Part shown: positions 24,270-33,277 of the stretch, one piece after another
How positions within the stretch are numbered: the stretch's first letter is position 1
Layout: each line of letters begins with the position of its first letter
DNA from: Lachnospiraceae bacterium
Lineage (GTDB): Bacteria > Bacillota > Clostridia > Lachnospirales > Anaerotignaceae
Direction: 5' to 3'
NCBI GenBank assembly: GCA_019422065.1
Contig: JAHZEA010000012.1
Location: 1-58,961, forward strand
Length of the DNA: 58,961 nt
The notes under the pieces: generated by a model
What the model was told of the DNA's origin: nothing
What the model saw: only the letters and a program-made list of their open reading frames with translations
Databases searched by the model: none
Position numbers and translations under genes: made by a program

Positions 24270-25268
24270 TTATTCCGCTGTTTCCTGTGATGATGTTGCT
24301 GATGATGAAGCACCAAAGCCATTTGCCTCGTCTATGCTTTCGCTAAGGCCCGGAAGAGCCTCACCTTCTGTAACATCAGTTGGTATTTCTTCTTTTTCTG
24401 TGCTATCAATATTGCTTATATCCATAACAACTGTGTAGTTGTTTACAACAAGTCTTTGGCTGTCTTTATACTCATCAATATCCTGCGCAAGATTATAAGC
24501 ATAGTCTGATACTACTTGGAAAGCCTGTCCTGCGTCGAATGAGAGCTTAACTATATCGCCTGTTGAAGCATCAACATAAAAAGTAACCGGCATGTCTGTA
24601 ACGCCGTCAAAGTATTCCTCATAAAGATTTGTAAGGCCGTTTGCCACAAAAACACCAGCATTAATTATAACATCCGGTACATCAGCCGCAGGAATAACAG
24701 CATCTACTTTATAAGCCTCAACGCCGTTTACATCCTCTTTATCGCCTACTGTAACATTAGAAAGGCTGTTAAGCACAATATTTGTAACTTCTCTAACATC
24801 GTACTGGCCTAAAACAGCAAAGAGCTCACCATCTGTTACAGGCATTTTATACCATTCTTCGCCATAAGATATATAAAGAGTCATGTCCCCATTCTCGGCT
24901 TCATCCACATAAAACTCAGATGTTGAAAAGTGCTCACCGTTTTGTGAAACATCCATTAAAATATGTTTAAACACTGGGTCTGTAATAGCTTTAATATCTG
25001 TTGCAACAACGGCTGTAGCTTCGCCGTCATCACCTTCAAACTTAAACTCAGTTGTCATTTTAGCTGTAGAGCTTTTTTGAGCTAAATTTCTATCTAATGC
25101 TGTCTTAACTATATTTTCAGCGCTGAAGCTTTCCTCAGACAAAGCCTGTGCTGACGCTGTAACCTGTGACGATGTTTGTGACGAATCGCCGCTATTTTGA
25201 CCACAAGCAGTAAATGAAAGCATAGCCACTATAACACAAGCCGCAACAGCGTATTTTCTTAAAGTCAT
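24270..25268 (-). CDS. LolA/LppX-like lipoprotein of unknown function (DUF6612-like)
   Basis: A 332-residue predicted lipoprotein with lipobox FTAC (Cys22), a short Ser/Gln-rich spacer, and a body resembling the large LolA/LppX-like lipoprotein group (ADLTTEF-type strands such as STAKMTTEFKFEGDDGE, then VNGVEAYKVDAVIPA). The C-terminus (after about 290) is Ser/Glu-rich and probably disordered. ATG 25268 has GGGAGG seven bases upstream; the TTG at 25283 lies within that region and is rejected. A role in lipid or hydrophobic ligand binding is only an inference from the fold. Confidence 0.75.
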   Translation of the reverse strand: MTLRKYAVAACVIVAMLSFTACGQNSGDSSQTSSQVTASAQALSEESFSAENIVKTALDRNLAQKSSTAKMTTEFKFEGDDGEATAVVATDIKAITDPVFKHILMDVSQNGEHFSTSEFYVDEAENGDMTLYISYGEEWYKMPVTDGELFAVLGQYDVREVTNIVLNSLSNVTVGDKEDVNGVEAYKVDAVIPAADVPDVIINAGVFVANGLTNLYEEYFDGVTDMPVTFYVDASTGDIVKLSFDAGQAFQVVSDYAYNLAQDIDEYKDSQRLVVNNYTVVMDISNIDSTEKEEIPTDVTEGEALPGLSESIDEANGFGASSSATSSQETAE

Positions 25269-25414
25269 CAAAATACCTCCCAAAAAGTAATATACAATAT
25301 GTTTCCATTAAATCAATATTTTATAATAAAGGCGCTCTTATTTCAAGCAAAATAGCTTTAATAAGTACATATAACTGCAAACAAACTTACTAAATTCTAT
25401 AAACTCTGTTTTAT

Positions 25415-25447
25415 GCAAAAAAGCGGCAGCAAAACTTTTAATGCCGC
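25415..25447 (-). terminator. Terminator after the DUF3298-type gene
   Basis: GCGGCA (25423-25428) pairs with TGCCGC (25442-25447). Six T residues follow on the minus strand, 10 bp past the stop at 25458. Confidence 0.75.
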
Positions 25448-25457
25448 CGCAAAATTA

Positions 25458-26492
25458 TTATTCTTCAGTTTCAACACTGAATATATTTACTATACCATTA
25501 TTATCTGTAAAAACATCTGCATAATCTTTAAAGGCCTCAAAATAATCAGCAGATACATAATACACATCTTTTACAAGAACAGCTCCGCTTTTCTGGCTTA
25601 ATTTTTCGCCATTTACCAAAACTCCATTTTCTGCACTCCACTGAATATCAAGTCCTATTTTCTCACTTACTTCTCTTAAAGGCAAAAGGCTTGTTCCTTC
25701 ATCACTTACTAAAACACTGTTTTCTGTATAAAACGGTGCGCCATTAAATCTTAAAAGGCATTTTTCACTTTCTCCGCTTTTAAGATATGAATAAATATTT
25801 GTCTTAAGCACATCTTCCAATTCATCAGGAGAAATTGAAAACTCAATTATACCAGCAGCATAAGGCGCTATCTCGTATGGGTTAAAGTAAATTACCAGAT
25901 TTCCTGTTTCATCAATGTAAAAGCTGTTGCTTAAATCCATACTATCAACAGTTGTCAAAGCTTCAGCAAAGTACATATCTTTCTGAGCATTTATTTTTTC
26001 TTTAATAATATTCTTAACAGATGTAATTCCGTCTTGTTCTTCTTTAAAAAGGTCACCAAGAGCAAATGTATCTTTTCCGCCTATATTGCCTGTATATGCA
26101 ACCAAATAGCTCATTCCGTGAGCTCCGCCGGAATAGACATAATTACTTGTCTTAATTGAAACCAAATCACCGCACATATTATACTGATAAACAGAGTCAT
26201 AAGAATATATACCTGTTGCCATATCTTCTGTATAATATTCCTGTGTTTCAATTATGGCATTTTTAAGACTTTCACGAACATCAGACATTCTTTCTGTAAT
26301 TTTATCATTTACAGCTTTAGCAATAGGAAAAGAACTGTCCCCCAGTACAGGATAATAAATATCCTCTGTATACCTTTCCTCTGTTACAAAGCTTCTTTCA
26401 GGTGTAACCACAAATCCATCAGAGGCAAAAGCGCATATACCGCAAAAAACTAAAGCCGATGAAAGAGCCATTGCCGCGAATCTTTTTTTCAT
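25458..26492 (-). CDS. Secreted DUF4163/DUF3298 protein with copper-amine-oxidase-N-like domain
   Basis: A 344-residue exported protein with a signal peptide at 1-23 (cleavage near CAFAS). Residues about 35-230 match the DUF4163 plus DUF3298 (RsiV-like) arrangement, with YSGGAHGMSYLVAYTG and the LFKEEQDGITSVKNII region; in RsiV this part binds lysozyme. Residues about 255-340 resemble a Cu_amine_oxidN1 domain, NSVLVSDEGTSLLPLREVSEKIG, a common wall-protein module that does not imply copper chemistry. There is no transmembrane anchor or sigma-binding tail, so an anti-sigma function is not supported. Function is unknown. Confidence 0.82.
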   Translation of the reverse strand: MKKRFAAMALSSALVFCGICAFASDGFVVTPERSFVTEERYTEDIYYPVLGDSSFPIAKAVNDKITERMSDVRESLKNAIIETQEYYTEDMATGIYSYDSVYQYNMCGDLVSIKTSNYVYSGGAHGMSYLVAYTGNIGGKDTFALGDLFKEEQDGITSVKNIIKEKINAQKDMYFAEALTTVDSMDLSNSFYIDETGNLVIYFNPYEIAPYAAGIIEFSISPDELEDVLKTNIYSYLKSGESEKCLLRFNGAPFYTENSVLVSDEGTSLLPLREVSEKIGLDIQWSAENGVLVNGEKLSQKSGAVLVKDVYYVSADYFEAFKDYADVFTDNNGIVNIFSVETEE

Positions 26493-26658
26493 AAAAATCC
26501 CTCTTTAAATATTATAGTAATTATTCTTCCGTAAATTACAAGGCTATTATAGCAGGTTTATACTAACTATGCATCACAATTTTTTTAATTTTTTCTTAAA
26601 AATAGTTATTTTTTTACCTAAAATTTCCAAAAATAATACAAAATATAATTAAACACAG

Positions 26659-26691
26659 CAGACAGGACGTACTTTAAGTACGCCCTGTCTG
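26659..26691 (-). terminator. Hairpin after ppdK
   Basis: CAGACAGG (26659-26666) pairs with CCTGTCTG (26684-26691), with an inner CGTACTT/AAGTACG stem. The stem is strong but the minus-strand tail is only moderately T-rich. Confidence 0.7.
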
Positions 26692-26758
26692 TAAGGTAGG
26701 ATTATGATGTTTGGTTTGGTGTGTATATAATAATCTTTAACAGATATTATATCATTAA

Positions 26759-29386
26759 TTATTTACGATTATTAATTACAGCCTGAGCAGCTGCAAGTCT
26801 TGCAATAGGTACTCTAAATGGTGAGCATGATACATAGTCAAGACCTAAAATCTCGCAGAATTCTATAGAAGATGGGTCTCCGCCGTGCTCGCCGCAAATT
26901 CCAAGATGAAGGTCAGGTCTTGTTGCCCTTCCTTTTTCAACTGCAATTCTCATAAGCTCGCCTACACCGCTTCTGTCAAGTTTAGCTGTAGGGTCGCCTT
27001 CATAAATCTTTTTATCTATATAGTCAGCAAGTATCTTGCCTGCATCATCTCTTGATAAACCGTATGTCATCTGTGTAAGGTCGTTTGTACCAAATGAGAA
27101 GAACTCAGCCTCTGTAGCTATCTGGTCTGCTGTAAGAGCGGCTCTTGGTATTTCAATCATAGTACCAACAAGATATTTCATTTCTATACCGCTTTCGGCA
27201 ATAAGTTTGTCAGCAGTTTCAACTATAAGGTCTTTAACAAATTTCATTTCTTTAACATCGCCAACAAGCGGAATCATAATTTCAGGCACAATATTGTAAC
27301 CTTTGTTCTTTTTAACTGTAAGAGCAGCCTCGATTATAGCGGCAGCCTGCATTCTTGCTATTTCAGGATAGCTTACAGCAAGGCGGCAGCCTCTGTGACC
27401 CATCATTGGGTTAAGCTCATGAAGGCCTTTAGCTTTAATTTTAAGCTCTTCAACAGATTTACCCATTATTTTTGAAATCTGCTCAAATTCTTCATCTGTA
27501 TTAGGAAGGAACTCGTGAAGAGGTGGGTCAAGAAGACGGATAGTAACCGGTCTTTCCTGCATAGCCTCATAAATTCCTATAAAGTCTTCTTTCTGGTATG
27601 GTTTAATAGCCTCAAGAGCGGCTGTTCTTTCTTCTTCTGAATCAGAAAGAATCATAACGCGGAATTTAAGTATACGATTTTCCTCAAAGAACATATGCTC
27701 TGTTCTTGTAAGACCAATACCTTCTGCACCAAATTCAACAGCTTTAGCCGCATCCTTAGGTGTATCGGCATTTGTTCTTATTTTAAGGCGTCTTGTATGG
27801 TCTGCCCAGCTCATGAACTCGGCAAAATCGCCTGAAATAGCAGGGTCTGTTGTAGGAATATCCTCACCATAAATATTACCTGTAGAACCGTCAAGAGAAA
27901 TATAATCTCCCTCTTTAAATGTTCTTCCGCCAAGAGTAAATGTCTTTTCTTCCTCGTTCATCTTAATAGCTTCACAGCCTGAAACACAGCATCTGCCCAT
28001 ACCTCTTGCTACAACGGCAGCGTGACTTGTCATACCACCACGAACTGTAAGTATACCTTGTGCAGCGGCCATGCCTTCGATGTCTTCTGGGCTTGTTTCA
28101 AGACGAACAAGTACAACTCTTTCGCCTGTTTTAGCAGCGTCTTTAGCTTCCTCAGCTGTAAAGTAAACTTTGCCGGCACCTGCTCCCGGAGAAGCTGGAA
28201 GGCCTTTTCCTATTGGAGTTGCAGCTTTAAGTTTTTCTGTATCAAAAGCCGGATGAAGGAGCTGGTCAAGCTGTTTAGGGTCAACTTTAAGAAGAGCTTC
28301 TTCTTTTGTAATAAGGCCTTCTTTAACCATATCAACAGCTATTTTAAGAGCGGCAGCAGCTGTTCTTTTTCCGTTTCTTGTCTGAAGGAAGAAAAGCTTG
28401 CCGTTTTCAATAGTAAACTCCATATCCTGCATATCTTTATAGTGTCTTTCAAGCTTTGAAGAAAGGTCGCAGAACTGTTTATAAACTTCCGGCATATCAT
28501 GCTCAAGTGTAGCTATAGGCTTAGGTGTTCTAACTCCGGCAACAACATCTTCGCCCTGAGCATTTATAAGGTACTCGCCAAACATTTTTCTTTCGCCTGT
28601 AGCGGCATTTCTTGTAAAGGCAACACCTGTACCTGAAGTATCACCCATATTACCAAATACCATCATCTGAACGTTAACCGCTGTGCCCCAGCTATAAGGT
28701 ATATCGTTCATTCTTCTGTAAACAAATGCACGTGGGTTATCCCATGAGCGGAAAACTGCTTTAACTGCCTCAAAAAGCTGTACCTTAGGGTCCTGAGGGA
28801 ACTCAACGCCCTGGTCTTCAAAATAAATCTTTTTAAAGTCCTCAGTTACTTTTTTAAGGTCATCTGCTGTAAGGTCTGTGTCGTACTGAGCGCCAACGGA
28901 TTCTTTATACTCGTCAAGGTGTCTTTCAAATTTTGATTTAGAAACGCCAATAACAACATCGGCAAACATCATTATGAATCTTCTGTATGAGTCGTAAGCA
29001 AATCTTTCGTTATTAGTAGCTTTAGCAAGGCCCTTAACTGATATATCATTAAGGCCAAGGTTAAGAACAGTATCCATCATACCCGGCATAGAAGCTCTTG
29101 CACCTGAACGAACAGAAACAAGAAGCGGATTCTCGTTATCTCCCAGCTTTTTGCCTGCTTTTTCTTCAAGCTTAGCTAAAGCTGTTTCAATCTGTTCTTT
29201 TATTTCGTCAGAAAGCTCTTTTCCGTTTTCGTTATAGTATGTACAAGCCTCAGTGCTTACTGTAAATCCCTGTGGAATAGGAAGTCCCATATTAGTCATT
29301 TCAGCAAGATTGGCTCCTTTACCGCCAAGTAAGTCTCTCATCGAGGCGGCTCCTTCATTAAACATATAAACATATTTTTTGCTCAT
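26759..29386 (-). CDS. ppdK: Pyruvate, phosphate dikinase
   Basis: It interconverts pyruvate, ATP and phosphate with phosphoenolpyruvate, AMP and pyrophosphate. In anaerobes it is a reversible link between glycolysis and gluconeogenesis. The N-terminal ATP-grasp domain begins YVYMFNEGAASMRDLLGGKG. The swivelling domain has the phospho-histidine H455 in GGMTSHAAVVARGMG. The PEP-binding barrel ends with C831 in GICGEHGGDP. With ATG 29386 (CGGAG eight bases upstream) both residues fall on the classic Clostridium symbiosum numbering, which supports that start over the GTG at 29395. The length of 875 residues is typical. Confidence 0.98.
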   Translation of the reverse strand: MSKKYVYMFNEGAASMRDLLGGKGANLAEMTNMGLPIPQGFTVSTEACTYYNENGKELSDEIKEQIETALAKLEEKAGKKLGDNENPLLVSVRSGARASMPGMMDTVLNLGLNDISVKGLAKATNNERFAYDSYRRFIMMFADVVIGVSKSKFERHLDEYKESVGAQYDTDLTADDLKKVTEDFKKIYFEDQGVEFPQDPKVQLFEAVKAVFRSWDNPRAFVYRRMNDIPYSWGTAVNVQMMVFGNMGDTSGTGVAFTRNAATGERKMFGEYLINAQGEDVVAGVRTPKPIATLEHDMPEVYKQFCDLSSKLERHYKDMQDMEFTIENGKLFFLQTRNGKRTAAAALKIAVDMVKEGLITKEEALLKVDPKQLDQLLHPAFDTEKLKAATPIGKGLPASPGAGAGKVYFTAEEAKDAAKTGERVVLVRLETSPEDIEGMAAAQGILTVRGGMTSHAAVVARGMGRCCVSGCEAIKMNEEEKTFTLGGRTFKEGDYISLDGSTGNIYGEDIPTTDPAISGDFAEFMSWADHTRRLKIRTNADTPKDAAKAVEFGAEGIGLTRTEHMFFEENRILKFRVMILSDSEEERTAALEAIKPYQKEDFIGIYEAMQERPVTIRLLDPPLHEFLPNTDEEFEQISKIMGKSVEELKIKAKGLHELNPMMGHRGCRLAVSYPEIARMQAAAIIEAALTVKKNKGYNIVPEIMIPLVGDVKEMKFVKDLIVETADKLIAESGIEMKYLVGTMIEIPRAALTADQIATEAEFFSFGTNDLTQMTYGLSRDDAGKILADYIDKKIYEGDPTAKLDRSGVGELMRIAVEKGRATRPDLHLGICGEHGGDPSSIEFCEILGLDYVSCSPFRVPIARLAAAQAVINNRK

Positions 29387-29821
29387 AACACCCACTCCGT
29401 TTCTATATTCACAGAATATTCAAGGTAAAAACACTTCTATTTTTATCTTTTTATAAAGTAATAAAACTGCGATTTATAATTACAAAATAAAGTATAACAT
29501 TATATTCTAATAATAGCAATATGCAAATCAATAAAATTTTAAATATTTTTTACGTTGTGCAATTCATAAAAACAGTTGAAAAAACTTAGTAAACGCCTAT
29601 AAATCAGTTTATTGTCCGACAATATAGTATAAAATTTATGAATTTTTTTACATTATTTTTTTCATGTTCATTCAGTAATTTTTTAACTAAATAATTATAA
29701 AAAATCGTATGTTTTTTAACTATGCTCAGCTTGTACGGTAAAATACATTCATTATTCTATTATCCAAATCAATGAATTATGTTCTTTTTTTAACCAATTT
29801 AATTTACAAATTAATATAAAA
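29387..29821. other. AT-rich intergenic region between ppdK and the Na/Pi transporter gene
   Basis: The 435-bp stretch has no supported coding frame. It holds the likely ppdK promoter (29491-29525) near its upstream end. The remainder is very AT-rich with no clear structure. Confidence 0.5.
29491..29525 (-). promoter_or_regulatory. Candidate overlapping promoters for ppdK
   Basis: On the minus strand TTGCTA and TATACT are 17 bp apart (29519-29491). An overlapping TTGCAT and TATAAT pair has 16-bp spacing. The leader would be about 100 nt. The region is AT-rich, so chance matches are possible. Confidence 0.4.
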
Positions 29822-29856
29822 AAACGGAAAGAATCAATATATAATTCTTTCCGTTT
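29822..29856 (-). terminator. Terminator after the Na/Pi transporter gene
   Basis: AAACGGAAAGAAT pairs with ATTCTTTCCGTTT around a 9-nt loop, 17 bp past the stop. A long T-run follows on the minus strand. Confidence 0.88.
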
Positions 29857-29872
29857 CACATTACGATATATT

Positions 29873-31645
29873 TCACATATTTACTTTATATTTATCCTGA
29901 TAAAACTCATACATTTTTTCATACTCCATTGTAGGCTCATTATGAAGCCTGTCTGTTAAGCTATGTATATTATTTAAGTCAGGTTTACCTTTTTCCAATG
30001 CCTGTAAAATATATATAGCTATATTGGAGCAATGGTCTGATATCCTTTCAAGACTTGTAAGCAGTTCCAAAAGCGATATACCGCCTTCAACACTGCATGT
30101 TCCTTCACAAAGCCTTTTAACATGGGTATCCTTTAAAGTAAAATTAATTGAGTCAATAACCTGTTCCAATGGCTCAATATTAAGAGCCGTTTGCAAATCT
30201 CTTTTAGAATAAGCCTCAACAGCCATAGTAAGTATTTCTGTTACTGCATCCCCTATTATTTTTAACTCTTTCTTTCCTTCGTCAGAAAACTTTATTTCGT
30301 TTTCAAAATTTCTTTTGGCAACTTCCGCAACATTCATGCAGTGGTCCGATATTCTCTCAAAATCACTTACACTATGAAGCATTTCTACCACAAGGTCATT
30401 GCTTGTTTCGTTAATGTCTGCCGCCGTTATTTTTAAAAGATAGTTGCCCAAAGCCGTTTCAAATCGGTCTATAAGGTTTTCATCCCTTTCAACCTTGGCA
30501 AACTTCTTCTCAGAGTAATCATCAAAAAGTGAAATAGAACGTTTTAAATTCTTTAACGCAAGTACAGCCATTGAGTTTATAACTTTCCTTGCCTGCTCTA
30601 CAGCAAGGTTAGGTGTTTTAAGCAGAAGGTCGTCAAGAAGTGCAAGGTCTTTTTCTTCAACCGACACATCATCACTTTTAATTGCCTTGTTTGAAATTCC
30701 TATAAGAACATTTATAAAAGGCAAAAGAGCGCATGTAGTAATAATATTAAATAATGTATGGAAATTGGCTATGTCGCCCCTGTTTACAACAGTATCCCAA
30801 AAAGTAAAATGTATTATAGAGTTCAGGCCGTAAATTACACAAAAGAACAGTGCCATACCTATAACATTATTTAAAACATCAATAAATACAACCCTCTTGG
30901 CCTCTCTTTTTGAACCTATACTGGCCAATACAACTGTAATGCACTTTCCTACATTCTGCCCAAGTATTACAGGAACAGCTGTTGAATATGTAATAGCCCC
31001 TGTTGATGACAACGCCTGAAGAATACCTACAGAAGCAGATGAGCTTTGGAGTACCGCAGTCATTATCATACCTAAAAGTATACCGAAAATCGGATTAGAG
31101 AATATAAAAAACAAATTAGTAAATTCCGGCATATCTTTAAGAGGAGAAAGAGTTGTTTCCATTGTATTCATGCCAAAGAAAATCATACCCAAACCAAGCA
31201 TTATGGTTCCAATATCTTTTTTCTTTTTTGCTTTTGAAAAAACAAATAATGCAGCCCCTATTCCTATAAGTATAGGTCCAAAGGAGGAAGGTTTTAAAAG
31301 GGAAAGTATTATTCCGCCTTCTCCTATATCTCCAAGCCTTAAAATTTGTCCTGTTACTGTAGTACCTATGTTTGCTCCCATAACAACCGGCACAGCATTT
31401 GAAAGCTTCATTATACCAGCGTTTATAAGACCAACAACCATAATTGTAGTAGCCGAAGAGCTTTGAATTATACCAGTAACGGCAGTACCTAAAAATACAC
31501 CTTTAGCTCTGCTGCTTGTAAGTTTTTCAAGCATCTTCTCAAGACTGGCACCTGCTATTTTTTCTAGTGCTGCGCCCAATAGGCTCATTCCAAAAAGAAA
31601 AAGACCTATACCGGCAAATAATGGTAAAACAGAAATTAGGCTCAT
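29873..31645 (-). CDS. Na+/phosphate cotransporter family protein with PhoU-like domain
   Basis: A 590-residue membrane protein of the Na/Pi-cotransporter (NptA/YjbB-like) family. Two inverted Na_Pi repeats are visible, each with a Gln-Ser-Ser signature: GIIQSSSATTIMVVGL and TAVLQSSSASVGILQAL. The C-terminal ~200 residues form helical PhoU-like bundles (MLHSVSDFERISDHCMNVAE and LLTSLERISDHCSNIA). ATG 31645 has AAGGAG eight bases upstream; the longer frame begins 23 codons earlier with no ribosome binding site. A PHO-box-like array lies upstream. Phosphate transport is the family inference; the direction (uptake or export) is not visible. Confidence 0.92.
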   Translation of the reverse strand: MSLISVLPLFAGIGLFLFGMSLLGAALEKIAGASLEKMLEKLTSSRAKGVFLGTAVTGIIQSSSATTIMVVGLINAGIMKLSNAVPVVMGANIGTTVTGQILRLGDIGEGGIILSLLKPSSFGPILIGIGAALFVFSKAKKKKDIGTIMLGLGMIFFGMNTMETTLSPLKDMPEFTNLFFIFSNPIFGILLGMIMTAVLQSSSASVGILQALSSTGAITYSTAVPVILGQNVGKCITVVLASIGSKREAKRVVFIDVLNNVIGMALFFCVIYGLNSIIHFTFWDTVVNRGDIANFHTLFNIITTCALLPFINVLIGISNKAIKSDDVSVEEKDLALLDDLLLKTPNLAVEQARKVINSMAVLALKNLKRSISLFDDYSEKKFAKVERDENLIDRFETALGNYLLKITAADINETSNDLVVEMLHSVSDFERISDHCMNVAEVAKRNFENEIKFSDEGKKELKIIGDAVTEILTMAVEAYSKRDLQTALNIEPLEQVIDSINFTLKDTHVKRLCEGTCSVEGGISLLELLTSLERISDHCSNIAIYILQALEKGKPDLNNIHSLTDRLHNEPTMEYEKMYEFYQDKYKVNM

Positions 31646-31716
31646 TTTTTTGTCTCCTTTTGTAATTAGCTGCTTCCGATAAAAAAGTATATCATTTTTT
31701 TTAATATCCAACAATT

Positions 31717-31771
31717 AATATAGTTCCCAAAATGTACCAATATTTTACAAATATTTTACATAAATTTAACA
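31717..31771 (-). promoter_or_regulatory. PHO-box-like repeats and -10 upstream of the Na/Pi transporter gene
   Basis: TTTACA (31744-31749), TTTACA (31755-31760) and TTAACA (31766-31771) lie on the plus strand at an exact 11-bp period, with a weaker TGTACC at 31733-31738. This matches the known Bacillus PhoP box, TT(A/C/T)ACA with ~5-bp spacers. A minus-strand TATATT (31722-31717) would place the array at about -23 to -61, as in PhoP-activated promoters. The repeats are on the strand opposite the gene, so the orientation is unusual. A second candidate promoter, TTGTTG-17-TATACT, ends at 31686. Confidence 0.5.
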
Positions 31772-31839
31772 TATAGAGCAAAATAAAACATATAAATCTT
31801 TTGTATATTTCACTTTGCTTAATTTAATACGCATACAAT

Positions 31840-31868
31840 AAAAACACGATATAAAATATCGTGTTTTT
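31840..31868 (-). terminator. Terminator overlapping the ClC stop codon
   Basis: AAAAACACGATAT pairs with ATATCGTGTTTTT around three bases. The stem includes the poly-T and touches the stop codon of the gene ending at 31867. Confidence 0.75.
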
Positions 31869-33093
31869 ATTTTGCTTTTTTATCAATGAATTCAGCTTTT
31901 GTTTTAGAATATACAATTTTCTGCTCGCTGTATAAACCTATATATCCAGAAAGCATATAGCTTGTTGCGCAGGCTATAGCAAAAAACGGAAGCCCCCAAG
32001 AGCCAAAGAGCTCTACAGAAAGCACCATAGATGTTAAAGGGCAATTAGTAACACCACAAAACAGGCATATTAAACCTATTCCCGTACCAAATGAAGAATT
32101 TAAACCCACAAGCTTTGATGCCACATTGCCAAATGCCGCACCAGTAAAGAAAGTTGGAACAATTTCTCCGCCTTTAAATCCGGCACCCAAAGTAAAAGCA
32201 GTAAATATTATTTTAAGCAAAAAAGCATACCATACCATATCCGTATGGAAAGCACTTTCTATAATCTCCATTCCAGCGCCGTTATAGTCATAATTTCCTA
32301 CAATAAAAGTAAGCACAATTACTATTATACCGCCAAATATGGCTTTTAAAAATTGATTAGGCAGGTATTTTTTATATAATGCCGATACTTTTTTCATTAC
32401 CATGCAAAAAAATATACTTACAAATGCACACATTATAGACAAAGCTATAACCCTTATAATGTTGGAAGGATTAAATTCACAATATTTCAAAATAGTAAAG
32501 TGAGTCGGTGATACAAAAAACAGCTCTGCTACCAACAATGCAGACAAAGATGATATAACGCAAGGCACTAAGGCTGAAAAATGCATAATTCCAATACTTA
32601 CTACCTCAATAGAAAAAACAGCCGCAGTTACCGGAGTGCCAAAAAGCGCTGCAAAAGCTGCTGACATACCGCACATAGTCATAATATGCATATCTTTTTC
32701 ATCTAAATTAATGGCTTCACCTACTGCATGTGATATACTGCTGCCTATCTGAAGTGCCGCGCCTTCTCTGCCGGAAGAACCGCCGCAAAGGTGCGTTATA
32801 ACAGTTCCCACAAAAATAATAGGCACAGTTACAATAGGAACAGTCTTGTTTTCCCTTACAGTATCAATAACCAGGTTTGTTCCTCCGTGATTTTCAGCTC
32901 CGCATATTTTATATATCCATGCTATATACACTCCGCCAAAAGGCAAAATCAGTATTAGTGCTGGAAAAGTATGTCTTAACTCTGTAGCAAATTCAACTGC
33001 ATAGTGAAATCCCGTTCCCACAAAGCCAACTATCATGCCAACTATAACAGCAATTAAAGTCCATTTTAAAAATGCCTTCATATCGCCGAACAA
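31867..33093 (-). CDS. ClC-family anion channel or transporter
   Basis: A 408-residue polytopic membrane protein of the ClC family, which moves chloride or fluoride, often with proton exchange. The gating-glutamate block is present as GGSSGREGAALQIG (E110), followed by GMSAAFAALFGTPVTAAVFSIEV, a strong family signature, and GAGFKGGEIVPTFFTGAAFG. The first selectivity-filter motif is not the usual GSGIP; NHGGTNLVID occupies that place. The start is TTG 33093 with GGAGGGG five bases upstream, better than the internal ATG. There is no CBS domain. The ion is not assigned. Confidence 0.9.
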   Translation of the reverse strand: MFGDMKAFLKWTLIAVIVGMIVGFVGTGFHYAVEFATELRHTFPALILILPFGGVYIAWIYKICGAENHGGTNLVIDTVRENKTVPIVTVPIIFVGTVITHLCGGSSGREGAALQIGSSISHAVGEAINLDEKDMHIMTMCGMSAAFAALFGTPVTAAVFSIEVVSIGIMHFSALVPCVISSLSALLVAELFFVSPTHFTILKYCEFNPSNIIRVIALSIMCAFVSIFFCMVMKKVSALYKKYLPNQFLKAIFGGIIVIVLTFIVGNYDYNGAGMEIIESAFHTDMVWYAFLLKIIFTAFTLGAGFKGGEIVPTFFTGAAFGNVASKLVGLNSSFGTGIGLICLFCGVTNCPLTSMVLSVELFGSWGLPFFAIACATSYMLSGYIGLYSEQKIVYSKTKAEFIDKKAK

Positions 33094-33236
33094 GAAAACC
33101 CCTCCAATAAAACTAATTAAAAATATATTAAAAACAAATTAAAATACCTATTTAATATTAACACAATATTTATTTTCTTTCAATAAATGGTTTTCTGTTT
33201 TAACACTTAGCCGCATTTTTAATATTCAATAAATAA

Positions 33237-33260
33237 AAGGCAGGTGTGTTTCCCTGCCTT
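33237..33260 (-). terminator. Terminator after the DegT-like gene
   Basis: AAGGCAGG (33237-33244) pairs with CCTGCCTT (33253-33260) around an 8-nt loop. A TTTTATTTATT tail follows on the minus strand. Confidence 0.75.
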
Positions 33261-33277
33261 AACTGTTATTAAATAAT

